Assembly: GCA_937921685.1 (NCBI GenBank) | Contig: CAKZUF010000011.1 | Location: 1-53,390 of the forward strand | Direction: 5' to 3' | From: an uncultured archaeon | GTDB taxonomy: Archaea; Thermoproteota; Nitrososphaeria_A; Caldarchaeales; Calditenuaceae | Length of the DNA stretch: 53,390 bases | In this document: one piece after another, positions 24,254 through 33,356 of the stretch | Numbering within the stretch: position 1 is the first letter of the stretch | How the letters are laid out: the number at the start of each line of letters is the position of its first letter | Position numbers and translations under genes: made by a program | Notes under the pieces: generated by a model | What the model was told of the DNA's origin: nothing | Databases searched by the model: none | The model's input: only the letters and a program-made list of their open reading frames with translations

Positions 24254-25093
24254 ATGCGTTGCAGCAAATGTGGAGCTGAGGAGGTGTTGCCTTTCAAGTG
24301 TGCCTACTGTGGAGACTATTTCTGCTCTAAGCACAGGCTCCCCGAGTCCCACGAATGTCGCTCTTTATACCTTGCACGGAACCTGATTGAGATTGAGAAG
24401 AGGGAGGCCAGGCCTCAAGGCGGCTCCCCGCGGTCTGCCACCATGCTTGCGGTGAAGACCGAGATGCTTTTCTCCAAGCTCACAGCTATGGAGAAAGGCT
24501 CCGAGGCTCTACACCTCCTTGCAGGCTCCTGCATTGTAGCCGGCGTAGCTTTCTCTATGATCTATCCTCTAACCATGTTGTGGGGGATTCCCCTCTCTGC
24601 TGTCGTGGTTGCAGCGGTGGTGGCCTCTTTCATCGCCCACGAGCTTGCTCATAAGTTCGAGGCGGTGAGGCAGGGTCACTGGGCAAGGTTTAGGCTGAAC
24701 CTATTCGGCTCTATTATAAGCCTCATATCAATACTTCTTCCTTTCAAATTCATAGCCCCGGGAGCAGTCGTGATCTTCGGCTACGCCACTCAACGCGGCG
24801 TCGCCAAGATAGCTGCTGCTGGCCCGATCGTTAATCTGGTTATTGCTGCCGTCCTACTACCTTTCATCTATATTACCTACGCTCTCCTCGGATGGTTCAA
24901 CATCGGCCTCGCTACAGCGCTGCTCCTGATTGGGCACTTGAACGTTTTGATGGGTCTGATAAATCTTATTCCGCTAGGCCCCCTCGACGGCTTGAAGATA
25001 ATTACGACATCCTTCAAGGCGTGGGCGTCCTACATTTCTGTAGCAATCATTCTCTATATCGTTTATTATCTACGGTTACCGCTCGTGGTGTGA
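24254..25093 (+). CDS. AN1 zinc finger fused to M50 site-2 protease
   Basis: A 279-residue fusion. Residues 1-36 are an AN1 finger with ligands C3, C6, C16, C19, C24, H27, H33 and C35. After a linker comes an intramembrane metalloprotease: H-E-L-A-H at 129-133 in a membrane helix and N-L-I-P-L-G-P-L-D-G near 236, which supplies the third metal ligand. AN1 fingers in eukaryotes meet ubiquitin or the p97 machinery; in archaea they are found fused to membrane proteases. It may cleave membrane-anchored regulators or misfolded proteins. Tail-to-tail overlap with fni of 18 bases. Confidence 0.9.
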   Translation: MRCSKCGAEEVLPFKCAYCGDYFCSKHRLPESHECRSLYLARNLIEIEKREARPQGGSPRSATMLAVKTEMLFSKLTAMEKGSEALHLLAGSCIVAGVAFSMIYPLTMLWGIPLSAVVVAAVVASFIAHELAHKFEAVRQGHWARFRLNLFGSIISLISILLPFKFIAPGAVVIFGYATQRGVAKIAAAGPIVNLVIAAVLLPFIYITYALLGWFNIGLATALLLIGHLNVLMGLINLIPLGPLDGLKIITTSFKAWASYISVAIILYIVYYLRLPLVV

Positions 25094-26176
25094 ACTGTGC
25101 CGCGATCGCTTTATGTTTTGACCGACTCGCTGGTCCCTCCACTCCTTTAGTGGCCCCGTTAGGACGTAATTGGTCTTCTTGAACTCAGCTATGTTTGAGG
25201 CTCCAACGAGTGCGAGAGTCGCCTTCAGCTCCTCTTTGATACGCTTAATCAGGTTCTCAACCTCCTCCACCCCTTGAACCGCCGCTTTCAGGAATGGCAT
25301 GGCCATGCCCCCCATGTTTGCGCCTAGGAGGAGGAGTTTGGCGATCTCGAGACCGTTTCTAATACCTCCCGAGCCGACAATCTCGAGGCCCTCAACGTGT
25401 GAAACCTCTAGGACGGAGGCTGCTGTCGGTATTCCCCAGTCTTGGAATACCTCTGCCAATTGTGCCCTGTCAATCCTCCCCGCCTCAACTGCTCTCATCC
25501 TCTCTATCTCCACCCAGCTGGTCCCACCTCTACCCGCCACGTCGACCGCCGAGACCCCAAGCTCGCGGAGAATAACAGCGTCCTCAAAGGAGATCCCACA
25601 GCCCACCTCCTTAACTATCACAGGTATTCCTATCTCTTGGCATAGTCGGCGAATCTGAGTTAGAAGCCCCTGAAACCTCCTATCACCCTCAGGCTGTATA
25701 ATCTCTTGGAGGGTGTTCACATGGACGGCTATGGCGTTTGCGTCGATCATTTTCACGGCCTCCCACGCAAGCTGTACCCCGTGTTGTGCCAGCTGAGCGG
25801 CCCCGATATTCGCTATCAGGAAAACATCTGGTCCCGCATCCCGCGCGGCCCTGAACGTATAACGAAGCTCCGGCTTAGATATTCCAGCCCTCTGGCTCCC
25901 AACACCCATCGGGATCCTCGCTCTCTCTGCAGCCTCTGCCAGAGTGGCATTTATCTTGGAGGCCTCATCTGTGCCGCCCGTCATTCCCTCGATTAATATG
26001 GGGGCTGAAAATCGCTTGCTGAGGAAAGTGGCTGTGATGTCAACCTCATCTACATTAATATCTGATACTGCTCTTGGAATGATGTGCACATATTCGAGCC
26101 AGTTGCTTCCTCTCTGTACAGACGTGTTCTCAAGCACTATCCTTATGTGGTCTTTTTTCCTGTCTGTAATCCCCAT
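25076..26176 (-). CDS. fni: Type 2 isopentenyl-diphosphate isomerase
   Basis: A 366-residue FMN/NAD(P)H-dependent enzyme that interconverts IPP and DMAPP for archaeal lipid synthesis. Family marks are R-K-K-D-H-I-R-I at 6-13, I-E-G-M-T-G-G-T near 58, M-G-V-G-S-Q-R near 85, H-V-N-T-L-Q-E near 152, V-K-E-V-G-C-G-I-S near 188 and G-G-I-R-N-G near 270. Length is normal. It follows rps17e on the same strand by 44 bases, a common archaeal neighbour type, and may share its message. Confidence 0.96.
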   Translation of the reverse strand: MGITDRKKDHIRIVLENTSVQRGSNWLEYVHIIPRAVSDINVDEVDITATFLSKRFSAPILIEGMTGGTDEASKINATLAEAAERARIPMGVGSQRAGISKPELRYTFRAARDAGPDVFLIANIGAAQLAQHGVQLAWEAVKMIDANAIAVHVNTLQEIIQPEGDRRFQGLLTQIRRLCQEIGIPVIVKEVGCGISFEDAVILRELGVSAVDVAGRGGTSWVEIERMRAVEAGRIDRAQLAEVFQDWGIPTAASVLEVSHVEGLEIVGSGGIRNGLEIAKLLLLGANMGGMAMPFLKAAVQGVEEVENLIKRIKEELKATLALVGASNIAEFKKTNYVLTGPLKEWRDQRVGQNIKRSRHSSHHER

Positions 26177-26220
26177 TACGGTATCTAGAGCCTCCTTAAC
26201 GGATTGGCCGCTGCTAAATA

Positions 26221-26469
26221 TTAAGCGTTAACCTCGCCTGAAGCCTCGGTAGCCGCCTCTTCCTGCACCTCACCCTCCTTGAGCCTCCTCTTCACCAGTG
26301 TGGTAAGATAGCCCGCTACCTTGTTTATCAGCCTCTGCGAGACAGTCCCCTCCAGCACCTCCTCAACTAGGAGCTTGTTTTGTTGAAAATCCGGCTTAAC
26401 TCTGTCGGGATAGTGCTCGAGTATCTCGGCCGCGAGAACCTTGACCTTCCTAGTCCGGATCTTTCCCAA
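26221..26469 (-). CDS. rps17e: 30S ribosomal protein S17e
   Basis: An 82-residue S17e. G-K-I-R-T-R-K-V-K at the start, I-L-E-H-Y-P-D-R-V-K-P-D-F-Q-Q-N-K near 16-32 and the helical L-I-N-K-V-A-G-Y-L-T-T-L-V-K-R-R are diagnostic. An acidic, alanine-rich tail (E-E-A-A-T-E-A-S-G-E) extends the usual core by about ten residues. Confidence 0.95.
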   Translation of the reverse strand: MGKIRTRKVKVLAAEILEHYPDRVKPDFQQNKLLVEEVLEGTVSQRLINKVAGYLTTLVKRRLKEGEVQEEAATEASGEVNA

Positions 26470-26531
26470 TCCCTACTCCGACTCCGTGGTGGCATGTAAT
26501 TAAGATGACTCCCACGACTAGGCTTTAGCCC

Positions 26532-27623
26532 TCATGGACGGTTAGTGCGTTGTCTTGGGCCTGTCTTAAGAGCATCTAGCTCTTTGGGCTTAAATGTCTG
26601 TGTCCGCGCCTCAGGTATTATCCCGCCGGGCCTGAAGAACATTACTATGAGGAGCGTCGTGCTGAGTAGGAGAGGAGTCAGCCAGACCACGTCAAAGGGG
26701 AGATAGAGCTGTAGCTCTCTCTTGAAAACGTCTATCAGGCGCGCAGAGACCATAAACACCATGACGCCCAAGGCCGTTCCCCAATTATTCGCGGCTCCGC
26801 CGACCAGCACCATCACCCATGGTATGAAAGTGTGGTTAGCCCTGCTGTAATTCTTAGCATTCACCGCGCCTGTGGTCAGCGCAAGCATGGCGCCGGCTAA
26901 GCCTGCGAGGGCACCTGCAAGAATGATTGTTTTCCTCTTAACACTGACAACGTCGCGTCCGAGTGCCTGAGCCAGCATCTCATCGTCCCTTATTGACTTG
27001 AGGAGTCTACCGTACGGAGACTTCGTCAACAGCTCGACGAAGATGAAAACCATCACGGCAAGGCCCACCAGCAACCCTGTTAATACATAGCTCCTAGTGG
27101 GGACGGGTATCCATCCAAGGAAGCTGGGGACAAAGACGCCTAAGGTCCCGCCGATTAGATTCTTATAGTTGTCGCCGATGAGTATGAGGATCTCACCCAT
27201 CGCCAAGAGCGTCATTGCCAGATACTCTTCCCTCAGCCTCACAGAGGGGATGCTCGATACAAGTCCGAGGCCAGCACCCACGAGCATAGCGGCGATAATA
27301 GTAAAGATTAGCAGTGCGGTTGAGAGTAGAGGATCTCTTGCAAGGACGTCATTTATCCTCGGCATAATCTGCGCGTGGTTGTCGAAATAGTTCAGCCCCT
27401 CCCCCAAATTATATACTGCTGCTATAAGCTGTCCTGGTAGGGCGCCGACCAGAAAGGCTCCCCCGGAAACGCAAAGTACTTTACCGAAGTTAGGAATCCC
27501 TCCAAACCCATACTCGAGGTTTAGGCTGAGAGATATTACGAGGTAGGCGGCTACCCACGGAGCAAGGTCCAGAACGAATCTAATGGCCTGGTCTGTAGAG
27601 ATCATCTCGAGGCTCTCACCCAC
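26532..27623 (-). CDS. livM: Branched-chain amino acid-type ABC permease LivM
   Basis: A 363-residue inner permease of the LivM type with about nine or ten membrane helices. Y-G-F-G-G-I-P-N-F-G-K near 53 and G-R-L-L-K-S-I-R-D-D-E-M-L-A-Q-A-L-G-R near 207 are hallmarks; the second is the loop that contacts the ATPase. It overlaps livH by 22 bases. The substrate of such importers ranges from amino acids to urea, amides and aromatic acids. Confidence 0.93.
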   Translation of the reverse strand: MGESLEMISTDQAIRFVLDLAPWVAAYLVISLSLNLEYGFGGIPNFGKVLCVSGGAFLVGALPGQLIAAVYNLGEGLNYFDNHAQIMPRINDVLARDPLLSTALLIFTIIAAMLVGAGLGLVSSIPSVRLREEYLAMTLLAMGEILILIGDNYKNLIGGTLGVFVPSFLGWIPVPTRSYVLTGLLVGLAVMVFIFVELLTKSPYGRLLKSIRDDEMLAQALGRDVVSVKRKTIILAGALAGLAGAMLALTTGAVNAKNYSRANHTFIPWVMVLVGGAANNWGTALGVMVFMVSARLIDVFKRELQLYLPFDVVWLTPLLLSTTLLIVMFFRPGGIIPEARTQTFKPKELDALKTGPRQRTNRP

Positions 27624-28516
27624 TTAATGGTCATGGATGTTATTCCCTGAGGTATTGTTAGCAGGACTATCGACATTATAAGTAGTGGAATGATCGGTCG
27701 ATACTGTATTATCTCCGTGAAGCCCAACGCCGCTATCATCTGTGGTATAAGAGAGTTGGCTGCCCCCACCAGTACTCCACCAGCCAGAGACCCGAATATG
27801 CTGGACAGTCCGCCGAGAATGCTGGATGCGAAGATCGTGGGCAAGAACTCGTCGCCGGAGGTGGTTGTGACTGGGAGCCACATGGCGTACATTAGGCCTG
27901 CTAACCCTCCTAGGGAGCCCGCGATAAACCATGCCAGCATGTACATCCTCTCTATATTGATGCCTAACACTTGGGCGAGGTCTGGGTTCTCGATTGACGC
28001 CCTCAGAGCCACTCCGGTCCGCGTATTGTTGAGGAAGACGTAGAGGAGGATTGTCGATAGGATGACAGAAGCCAGTGACAGCAGCATGACTAGGGGGATA
28101 GACGCTATCTCGGGGTCAAAAGCCCTGAGCGCGATGTAGCTGGTCCTAACCTTGTATGTCCTGCCAAAGTAGTCGGCCAAGATACTCATCACACCAAATA
28201 TGAAGAAGGCTACTGTCAACGTCGCGATCATCTGGTAGGTTGGTGAGGCGCCCCTCCTCCTAAGCGGGTTTAGGACAATCTTGTATTGCGCAACTGAGAG
28301 TAGGCCACCTAGGAGTGCGGAGGCCCAGAGGACCTCGTAGGGGCTCCTCTGAAGGATTTGGGCCCAATACACAGCCACGTAGGCCCCAATCGTTAGAAAT
28401 GATCCGTGGGCGAAGTTGGGGACACGAGTGGTCAGATAGGTTAGGGTCAAGCCCACACTCGACATGGCCGCTATCCCTGAGAAAACCAAGGTGTTCACTA
28501 TTGCGGGGTCAATCAA
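27602..28516 (-). CDS. livH: Branched-chain amino acid-type ABC permease LivH
   Basis: A 304-residue permease with about eight helices. V-P-N-F-A-H-G-S-F-L-T-I-G-A-Y near 33 and R-T-G-V-A-L-R-A-S-I-E-N-P-D-L-A-Q near 170 are LivH signatures. It starts with TTG at 28516 and is divergent from the binding-protein gene, so the importer is split into two back-to-back transcripts. A TATA-like CTTTAAATTG (about 28546-28556) precedes it. Confidence 0.93.
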   Translation of the reverse strand: MIDPAIVNTLVFSGIAAMSSVGLTLTYLTTRVPNFAHGSFLTIGAYVAVYWAQILQRSPYEVLWASALLGGLLSVAQYKIVLNPLRRRGASPTYQMIATLTVAFFIFGVMSILADYFGRTYKVRTSYIALRAFDPEIASIPLVMLLSLASVILSTILLYVFLNNTRTGVALRASIENPDLAQVLGINIERMYMLAWFIAGSLGGLAGLMYAMWLPVTTTSGDEFLPTIFASSILGGLSSIFGSLAGGVLVGAANSLIPQMIAALGFTEIIQYRPIIPLLIMSIVLLTIPQGITSMTIKWVRASR

Positions 28517-28555
28517 GGGGCTAATCTGCTAGATAATTAAGGGTCTCAATTTAAA

Positions 28556-28565
28556 GTTTATATAC
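28556..28565 (+). promoter_or_regulatory. TATA box of the binding-protein gene
   Basis: GTTTATATAC lies about 26-35 bases before the ATG at 28591, so transcription should start at or next to the start codon. The minus-strand permease promoter lies within the same 75-base gap, leaving room for joint control. Confidence 0.7.
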
Positions 28566-28590
28566 TGTAATCCCGCTCTCTTTACTTACA

Positions 28591-30057
28591 ATGAACAAGT
28601 CCAGTCTGCGCGCGATTTCAACTGCCGCCGCCATCGGGTTACTGGTGGTCGGGCTGGTAGTGGGGGGCGTCATAGGCATTTTTCTAGGCCCCTCCTTTAG
28701 CCCTCCCACCACGCTGACAACCACTGTTGTTCAGCAGAGAACGATTGAGAGAACAATAGTAATGACTACGACCGTGGGTCAGCCGCCTCAAGCTGCCCGT
28801 CCGTTGCCCCCGCTTCTGGAGCAGTCTGTAGTCAAGCTCGGGGATGGGCTCCCATACATCCCAGCCTCTCTATTAGAGAAGAAGGTGACGTTAAGTGGTG
28901 AAATACGGATCGGAGCGCTACTCTCCCTGACGGGCGACTTGAGAACATTCGGTGAAAACCATCGAACTGCCCTAGAGCTAGCTAGAGACGACATTAATGC
29001 TTGGCTTTCGAAGCGCGGTATTAACCTTAGGATTGTTTTAGAGATCGAGGACACGGCCACGCAGCCCGAGCAGGCCCTTGCAAAGCTGCAGGCGCTCGCT
29101 GCCCGTGGAGTGAAGATGGTTGCTGGTCCTCTGAGCAGCCGCGAGGTTAGAAACCTGAAGACCTACGCCGACGAGAACAACATACTCGTCGTCAGCCAAT
29201 CCTCGACAGCCGTTGACTTGGCCGTACCCGGCGACAACATATTCCGATTCATACCCGACGACAGAAAGCAAGGCCCAGCACTGGCCCGGTTAATGTGGGA
29301 TGCGGGAATCCGATACTATGTACCTATCTGGAGAGGAGACACATATGGTGATGGCTTGAAGGCAGCCACTGAGAGTGCCTTCAAGAGGCTAGGCGGAGCA
29401 GTAGACCCTGGGATAAGGTACAACCCAGACGCCAAGGAGTTTGCCACCGAAGTCGCGACGCTCGAGAGTAAAGTGAGGGATGCGATATCAAAGTACGGGC
29501 AGGGAGCCGTGGCTGTTCACCTAATCTCCTTTGAGGAGGCTGTATTAATCCTGCAGGAGGCAGCGAAGCGTGACGTCCTGCGGTCTGTGAGATGGTTTGG
29601 GAGTGACGGCACCGCCGGCTCAGGTGATATACAGAACGACGCGACATCCGCACAGTTCAACATAGACACAAAATTCCTCCACACAATCTATGCAGCAACC
29701 ACTAGCGACATATTCGAACGGGTCAGAGAGAGGGTGAAACAGGTCTACGGAAGGGAGCCGGACACCTATACATACACGATGTATGACATCCTCTGGGTCT
29801 TAGTACTCTCGTTACTTACTGTGGACAAATACGATGCAACTGCGGTTAAGAGTGTGCTACCAATCGTAAGCAGCCAATACTTCGGGGCATCGGGATGGAC
29901 GATCCTGAACGAGAGCGGTGATAGGGTTGGGGGAGACTACGACGTCTGGGCTATTGAGAAAGTCGGAGACAAGTACGAATGGAAGATCGTCGGCACATAT
30001 ATGGCATTCACAGACAGTGTAGCCTGGGCCCGCGGATACGAAGGGAAATACACTTAA
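28591..30057 (+). CDS. livK: ABC transporter substrate-binding protein, Liv type
   Basis: A 488-residue extracellular binding protein. A membrane anchor or signal at 12-34 is followed by a Thr-rich stalk (T-T-L-T-T-T-V-V), then the periplasmic-binding type I domain: I-R-I-G-A-L-L-S-L-T-G-D-L near 105, G-P-L-S-S-R-E near 182 and V-S-Q-S-S-T-A near 200. At about 390 binding residues it is typical of leucine/amide/urea-type binders. Anchoring by a membrane helix with a Thr stalk, often O-glycosylated, is usual in archaea. Confidence 0.92.
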   Translation: MNKSSLRAISTAAAIGLLVVGLVVGGVIGIFLGPSFSPPTTLTTTVVQQRTIERTIVMTTTVGQPPQAARPLPPLLEQSVVKLGDGLPYIPASLLEKKVTLSGEIRIGALLSLTGDLRTFGENHRTALELARDDINAWLSKRGINLRIVLEIEDTATQPEQALAKLQALAARGVKMVAGPLSSREVRNLKTYADENNILVVSQSSTAVDLAVPGDNIFRFIPDDRKQGPALARLMWDAGIRYYVPIWRGDTYGDGLKAATESAFKRLGGAVDPGIRYNPDAKEFATEVATLESKVRDAISKYGQGAVAVHLISFEEAVLILQEAAKRDVLRSVRWFGSDGTAGSGDIQNDATSAQFNIDTKFLHTIYAATTSDIFERVRERVKQVYGREPDTYTYTMYDILWVLVLSLLTVDKYDATAVKSVLPIVSSQYFGASGWTILNESGDRVGGDYDVWAIEKVGDKYEWKIVGTYMAFTDSVAWARGYEGKYT

Positions 30058-30059
30058 AT

Positions 30060-30081
30060 TGGATTATTTTTTATGATTTTT
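30060..30081 (+). terminator. T-rich stretch between livK and livG
   Basis: ATTATTTTTTATGATTTTT lies directly after the livK stop. It could end a share of transcripts so that the binding protein is made in excess over the ATPases. An AAAGGA Shine-Dalgarno follows before the TTG of livG. Confidence 0.45.
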
Positions 30082-30088
30082 AAAGGAA

Positions 30089-30859
30089 TTGGACGACGGC
30101 TTAGTGAAATGTCTAGGACTGGAAAAGAGGTTTGGAGGAGTACGCGCGGTAGACGGTGTAAGCCTCTCGCTTAAAGGAGGAGTTTTCTCGCTCCTGATAG
30201 GGCCTAACGGCAGCGGGAAAAGCACCCTGATCAACCTAATCGCGGGTCACTACCACCCGGACAGCGGCAGGATATTGATGGATGGGAGGGATATTACGCA
30301 TCTCAAACCACATGTGCGGTTTGGGATAGGGTTGGTCAGAACTTTTCAGACAGCCAGACATTTCCCCAGTCTAACAGTTCTTGACAATGTCTTGATGGCT
30401 GCGGGGGCTACGGAAGGTGAGAATATTCGAGTCGCACCGATTAGGCGTATATGGATACGCAGGGAGAGGGAGCTAGTCGAGAGGGCTCTCCAGATTCTGG
30501 AGCTGGTTGGGTTGGAAAAGCTTAGGGACCAGCCTGCAGGGAAGCTTAGTGGCGGCCAGATGAAGCTTCTAGAGCTTGGCCGGGTGCTAATGAGTGGGGC
30601 TAGAGTCATCTTGATGGATGAGCCGACGGCTGGGCTTAACCCCGTGATAGCAGACTCCGTCCTATCACATATAAGGCGGCTTGTATCGGAGCTCGGTCTC
30701 GCACTCCTACTCGTCGAGCACAGGCTCGACCTGGCCATGAAATATGCCGACAGGGTCCTAGCCATGTTTAATGGGCGCTTGATTGCGGAGGGCTCGCCCG
30801 AGGAGGTGCTCACAATCCCAGACGTGGTCGAGAGCTATCTTGGTGAGAAGTTGCCATGA
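30089..30859 (+). CDS. livG: ABC transporter ATP-binding protein LivG
   Basis: A 256-residue ATPase of the importer. Walker A is G-P-N-G-S-G-K-S-T near 40, the signature L-S-G-G-Q-M-K near 154, Walker B V-I-L-M-D-E-P near 173, and the switch histidine in L-L-V-E-H-R. F-Q-T-A-R-H-F-P is the Liv-type Q-loop. Starts with TTG at 30089, overlaps livF by four bases. Confidence 0.95.
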   Translation: MDDGLVKCLGLEKRFGGVRAVDGVSLSLKGGVFSLLIGPNGSGKSTLINLIAGHYHPDSGRILMDGRDITHLKPHVRFGIGLVRTFQTARHFPSLTVLDNVLMAAGATEGENIRVAPIRRIWIRRERELVERALQILELVGLEKLRDQPAGKLSGGQMKLLELGRVLMSGARVILMDEPTAGLNPVIADSVLSHIRRLVSELGLALLLVEHRLDLAMKYADRVLAMFNGRLIAEGSPEEVLTIPDVVESYLGEKLP

Positions 30860-31569
30860 TAACTATCGAGAGTGTAGACGCGGGCTATGGACGGCTTCAG
30901 ATACTGTTTGACGTCTCGATGAATGCGCGGCGAGGCGAGATTACTGCCATCCTCGGGCCCAATGGCAGTGGAAAGAGTACGCTTCTTAAGACTATTTTCG
31001 GACAGACCAGCGTCTACAACGGCTCCATAAAGCTCGACGGCGTCGAGCTTTCCGGCCGCCCACCTCATGAAATTGCGCGGCTAGGCGTAGCGTATCTTCC
31101 CCAGCTTAACAATCTGTTCACAGGGTTGACTGTCCGTGAGAACCTTCTGATGAGTGGGTATATGTTGTCCGAGGAGGAGAGGAGGGAGCGGACCGAGGAG
31201 GTCTTCCAGCTCTTCCCCTTTCTTAAGAGTATGCTCCACAGGAAGGCTGCAAGTCTGAGCGGCGGGGAGCGGCAGATGCTCTCGATCGGTATGGCCTTAA
31301 TGAGGCGTCCCAAAGTCATCATGCTGGATGAGCCCACAGCCAACCTCTCTCCAAAAATGGTGAATACTGTGCTTGATGTGGTGAAGAGGCTGAGGGATGA
31401 TCATGGATTCACGGTGCTGCTTGCTGAGCAGAGCGTGGTTAAGGCTCTTAAGCTCTCAGACCACGCTGTCCTACTTGTTGGTGGGCGGGTGCTTTTCGAG
31501 GGTGATCCAGCCGAGCTGTTAAATAATAAGGAGCTTGGACGCATGTATCTGGGATTGGGTGGTGGGTGA
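30856..31569 (+). CDS. livF: ABC transporter ATP-binding protein LivF
   Basis: A 237-residue second ATPase. Walker A G-P-N-G-S-G-K-S-T near 35, signature L-S-G-G-E-R-Q near 136, Walker B V-I-M-L-D-E-P near 155. Y-L-P-Q-L-N-N-L-F replaces the more usual Y-V-P-E/Q-R-R of LivF. ATGA overlap with livG and GTGATG overlap with the next gene make one tight operon. Confidence 0.95.
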   Translation: MITIESVDAGYGRLQILFDVSMNARRGEITAILGPNGSGKSTLLKTIFGQTSVYNGSIKLDGVELSGRPPHEIARLGVAYLPQLNNLFTGLTVRENLLMSGYMLSEEERRERTEEVFQLFPFLKSMLHRKAASLSGGERQMLSIGMALMRRPKVIMLDEPTANLSPKMVNTVLDVVKRLRDDHGFTVLLAEQSVVKALKLSDHAVLLVGGRVLFEGDPAELLNNKELGRMYLGLGGG

Positions 31570-32576
31570 TGCCTATCCAGTATAGGCAGCTGGGCCTAAG
31601 CGGTCTAAAAGTCTCATGCCTAGTGCTCGGCACATGGTATCTGCCAACGCTCCCCGAGGTAGACCCCTATGGTGTGAGGAAGATCAACGAGGAGGCGACC
31701 CTCAGGCTATGGAGAAAGGCGGTCGATATGGGGATAAACACAATCGATACAGCAAACAGGTATCACGGGGCAGTGGCGCCGGTTCCCGTGACTCATGTCG
31801 GCTATGCCGAGAGGCTGCTGGGCAGATTCCTCCAGATGGTCGATAGAGAGTCGTTAGTTATCGCGACTAAGGTCAGGTTTCCCATGGGAAGTGGCCCTAA
31901 TGATGAGGGGCTCTCCAGAAAGCATATTATGAGGGCGGTAAGGGATAGTCTATCTAGGCTCCAGACCAGCTACATCGACCTATACCAAGCGCACGGCTTC
32001 GACCCATCAACACCTCTGGAGGAGACGATGAGGACTTTCGACGACCTAGTCAGGGCTGGCCTAGTACACTATATCGGGTGCTCAAACTTCCAGGCTTGGC
32101 AGATATCTCAGGCCCTCGCTATATCCGAGAGGTTGGGGCTCGCTAAATTTGTCAGTGTCCAGCCACTATACAACCTCCTCCAGCGCGAGGCTGAGAGGGA
32201 GCTCTTCCCCCTAGTCAGGCAGGCTGGCCTTGGGATCATATGCTACTCCCCACTGGCCCAAGGACTACTCGCCGGGCGATACCTCGCTGATACAGGGGTT
32301 GATGCGAGAGCCTCATACAGCACCTCGGTAAACCCCCTCTTCACCGAGAGAAACCTCAAGATAGTGAATGAACTCGCTCTGATGGCTAAGGAGAAGGGCA
32401 TAACCCTGGCGCAGCTCAGCTTAGCGTGGATACTCCACCAGCCTGAGGTCACAGCACCGATAATCGGATCCACTAGGCCGGAGCAGCTCGAAGAAAACTT
32501 ACAGGCCGTGGATGTAAAGCTCTCTACAGACGACTTGAAGAGAATTGACGAGATAACCAAGCCTACCCCGCAATAG
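31569..32576 (+). CDS. Aldo/keto reductase
   Basis: A reductase of about 335 residues with the AKR barrel. The catalytic tetrad is visible: Asp61 in D-T-A-N-R, Tyr66 in R-Y-H-G, Lys near 97 in A-T-K-V-R and His in Y-Q-A-H-G near 140. The late G-S-T-R-P-E-Q-L-E-E-N-L is the NADPH-binding end. It is closest in form to the YajO/Tas/voltage-channel-beta group acting on sugars or small aldehydes. It overlaps livF, so its substrate may come through the importer. Confidence 0.93.
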   Translation: MPIQYRQLGLSGLKVSCLVLGTWYLPTLPEVDPYGVRKINEEATLRLWRKAVDMGINTIDTANRYHGAVAPVPVTHVGYAERLLGRFLQMVDRESLVIATKVRFPMGSGPNDEGLSRKHIMRAVRDSLSRLQTSYIDLYQAHGFDPSTPLEETMRTFDDLVRAGLVHYIGCSNFQAWQISQALAISERLGLAKFVSVQPLYNLLQREAERELFPLVRQAGLGIICYSPLAQGLLAGRYLADTGVDARASYSTSVNPLFTERNLKIVNELALMAKEKGITLAQLSLAWILHQPEVTAPIIGSTRPEQLEENLQAVDVKLSTDDLKRIDEITKPTPQ

Positions 32577-32591
32577 GCGACGTGTGAGGGA

Positions 32592-33350
32592 GTGTGTCTA
32601 GGATTGAGGGGGCTCCTGATACGTGCTAGGGAAACCCACGGCGCTTTAGAGAGGCTATTTGTGACAGGCGACTTCGCCCTATACCACGTCAGGGCTAGGC
32701 GGGGAGAAGAATACGCTATGGAGGCGGGCGAGAATGAGCGCCTCGTTTTCTCAACTGACGGTCCCATAATCGTGAATGGTGAGCCGCTCCATGTAAGGGA
32801 CATGATATACACGCCAAAGGATATTGGAGTCAGAATACGGGCTGAAGCCGATGCTAATATTTACGTCGCCGAGGCGCGCGGATCCACCCAGCGGAAGCAG
32901 TTCGTAAAGAGGTTTGAGGAAGCACCCAAGATGGAATCCGGACAAGATTGTTATGCGCGGGCCATCGTGGTGATGATCGGTGAAGACGACCCAGTCGACC
33001 GTTTTCTAGCGGGCTATACCGAGAGTATTGGGGGCTCGTGGACCAGCTATCCTCCACATAGACACGATGGCAAGCCGGAGGCCTACATCTTCTACGGAAT
33101 GGCTCCAGGGTTTGGTGTTCAGCTCCTGATGGATGAGGAGGGGGAAGAGGCCCACGTAGTAAGGGACGGAGACGTAGTCCTGATTGAGAGGGGGTATCAT
33201 CCCAACGTGGGGACCTCACTCAATGGAATAAAATTTGCTTGGATAATCGCTGCGCCGCCTAGTGCTAGAGACCTCTCTGTAGAGATACATCCTCTCTTCA
33301 GATCCGTTCCAGTGAAGATGTCGCACCTAAAAGTTAGGGGTAGCGGTTGA
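32592..33350 (+). CDS. IolB-like 5-deoxy-glucuronate isomerase family protein
   Basis: A 252-residue two-cupin protein. The C-terminal cupin has W-T-S-Y-P-P-H-R-H-D-G-K-P-E-A-Y near 149-164, the metal-binding signature of IolB, and V-R-D-G-D-V-V-L-I-E-R-G-Y-H-P-N near 192-207. IolB converts 5-deoxy-glucuronate in myo-inositol breakdown. Pairing with an aldo/keto reductase and an importer suggests a sugar-acid or cyclitol substrate, but other Iol steps are not adjacent. Starts GTG. Confidence 0.82.
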   Translation: MCLGLRGLLIRARETHGALERLFVTGDFALYHVRARRGEEYAMEAGENERLVFSTDGPIIVNGEPLHVRDMIYTPKDIGVRIRAEADANIYVAEARGSTQRKQFVKRFEEAPKMESGQDCYARAIVVMIGEDDPVDRFLAGYTESIGGSWTSYPPHRHDGKPEAYIFYGMAPGFGVQLLMDEEGEEAHVVRDGDVVLIERGYHPNVGTSLNGIKFAWIIAAPPSARDLSVEIHPLFRSVPVKMSHLKVRGSG

Positions 33351-33356
33351 CGTCCT

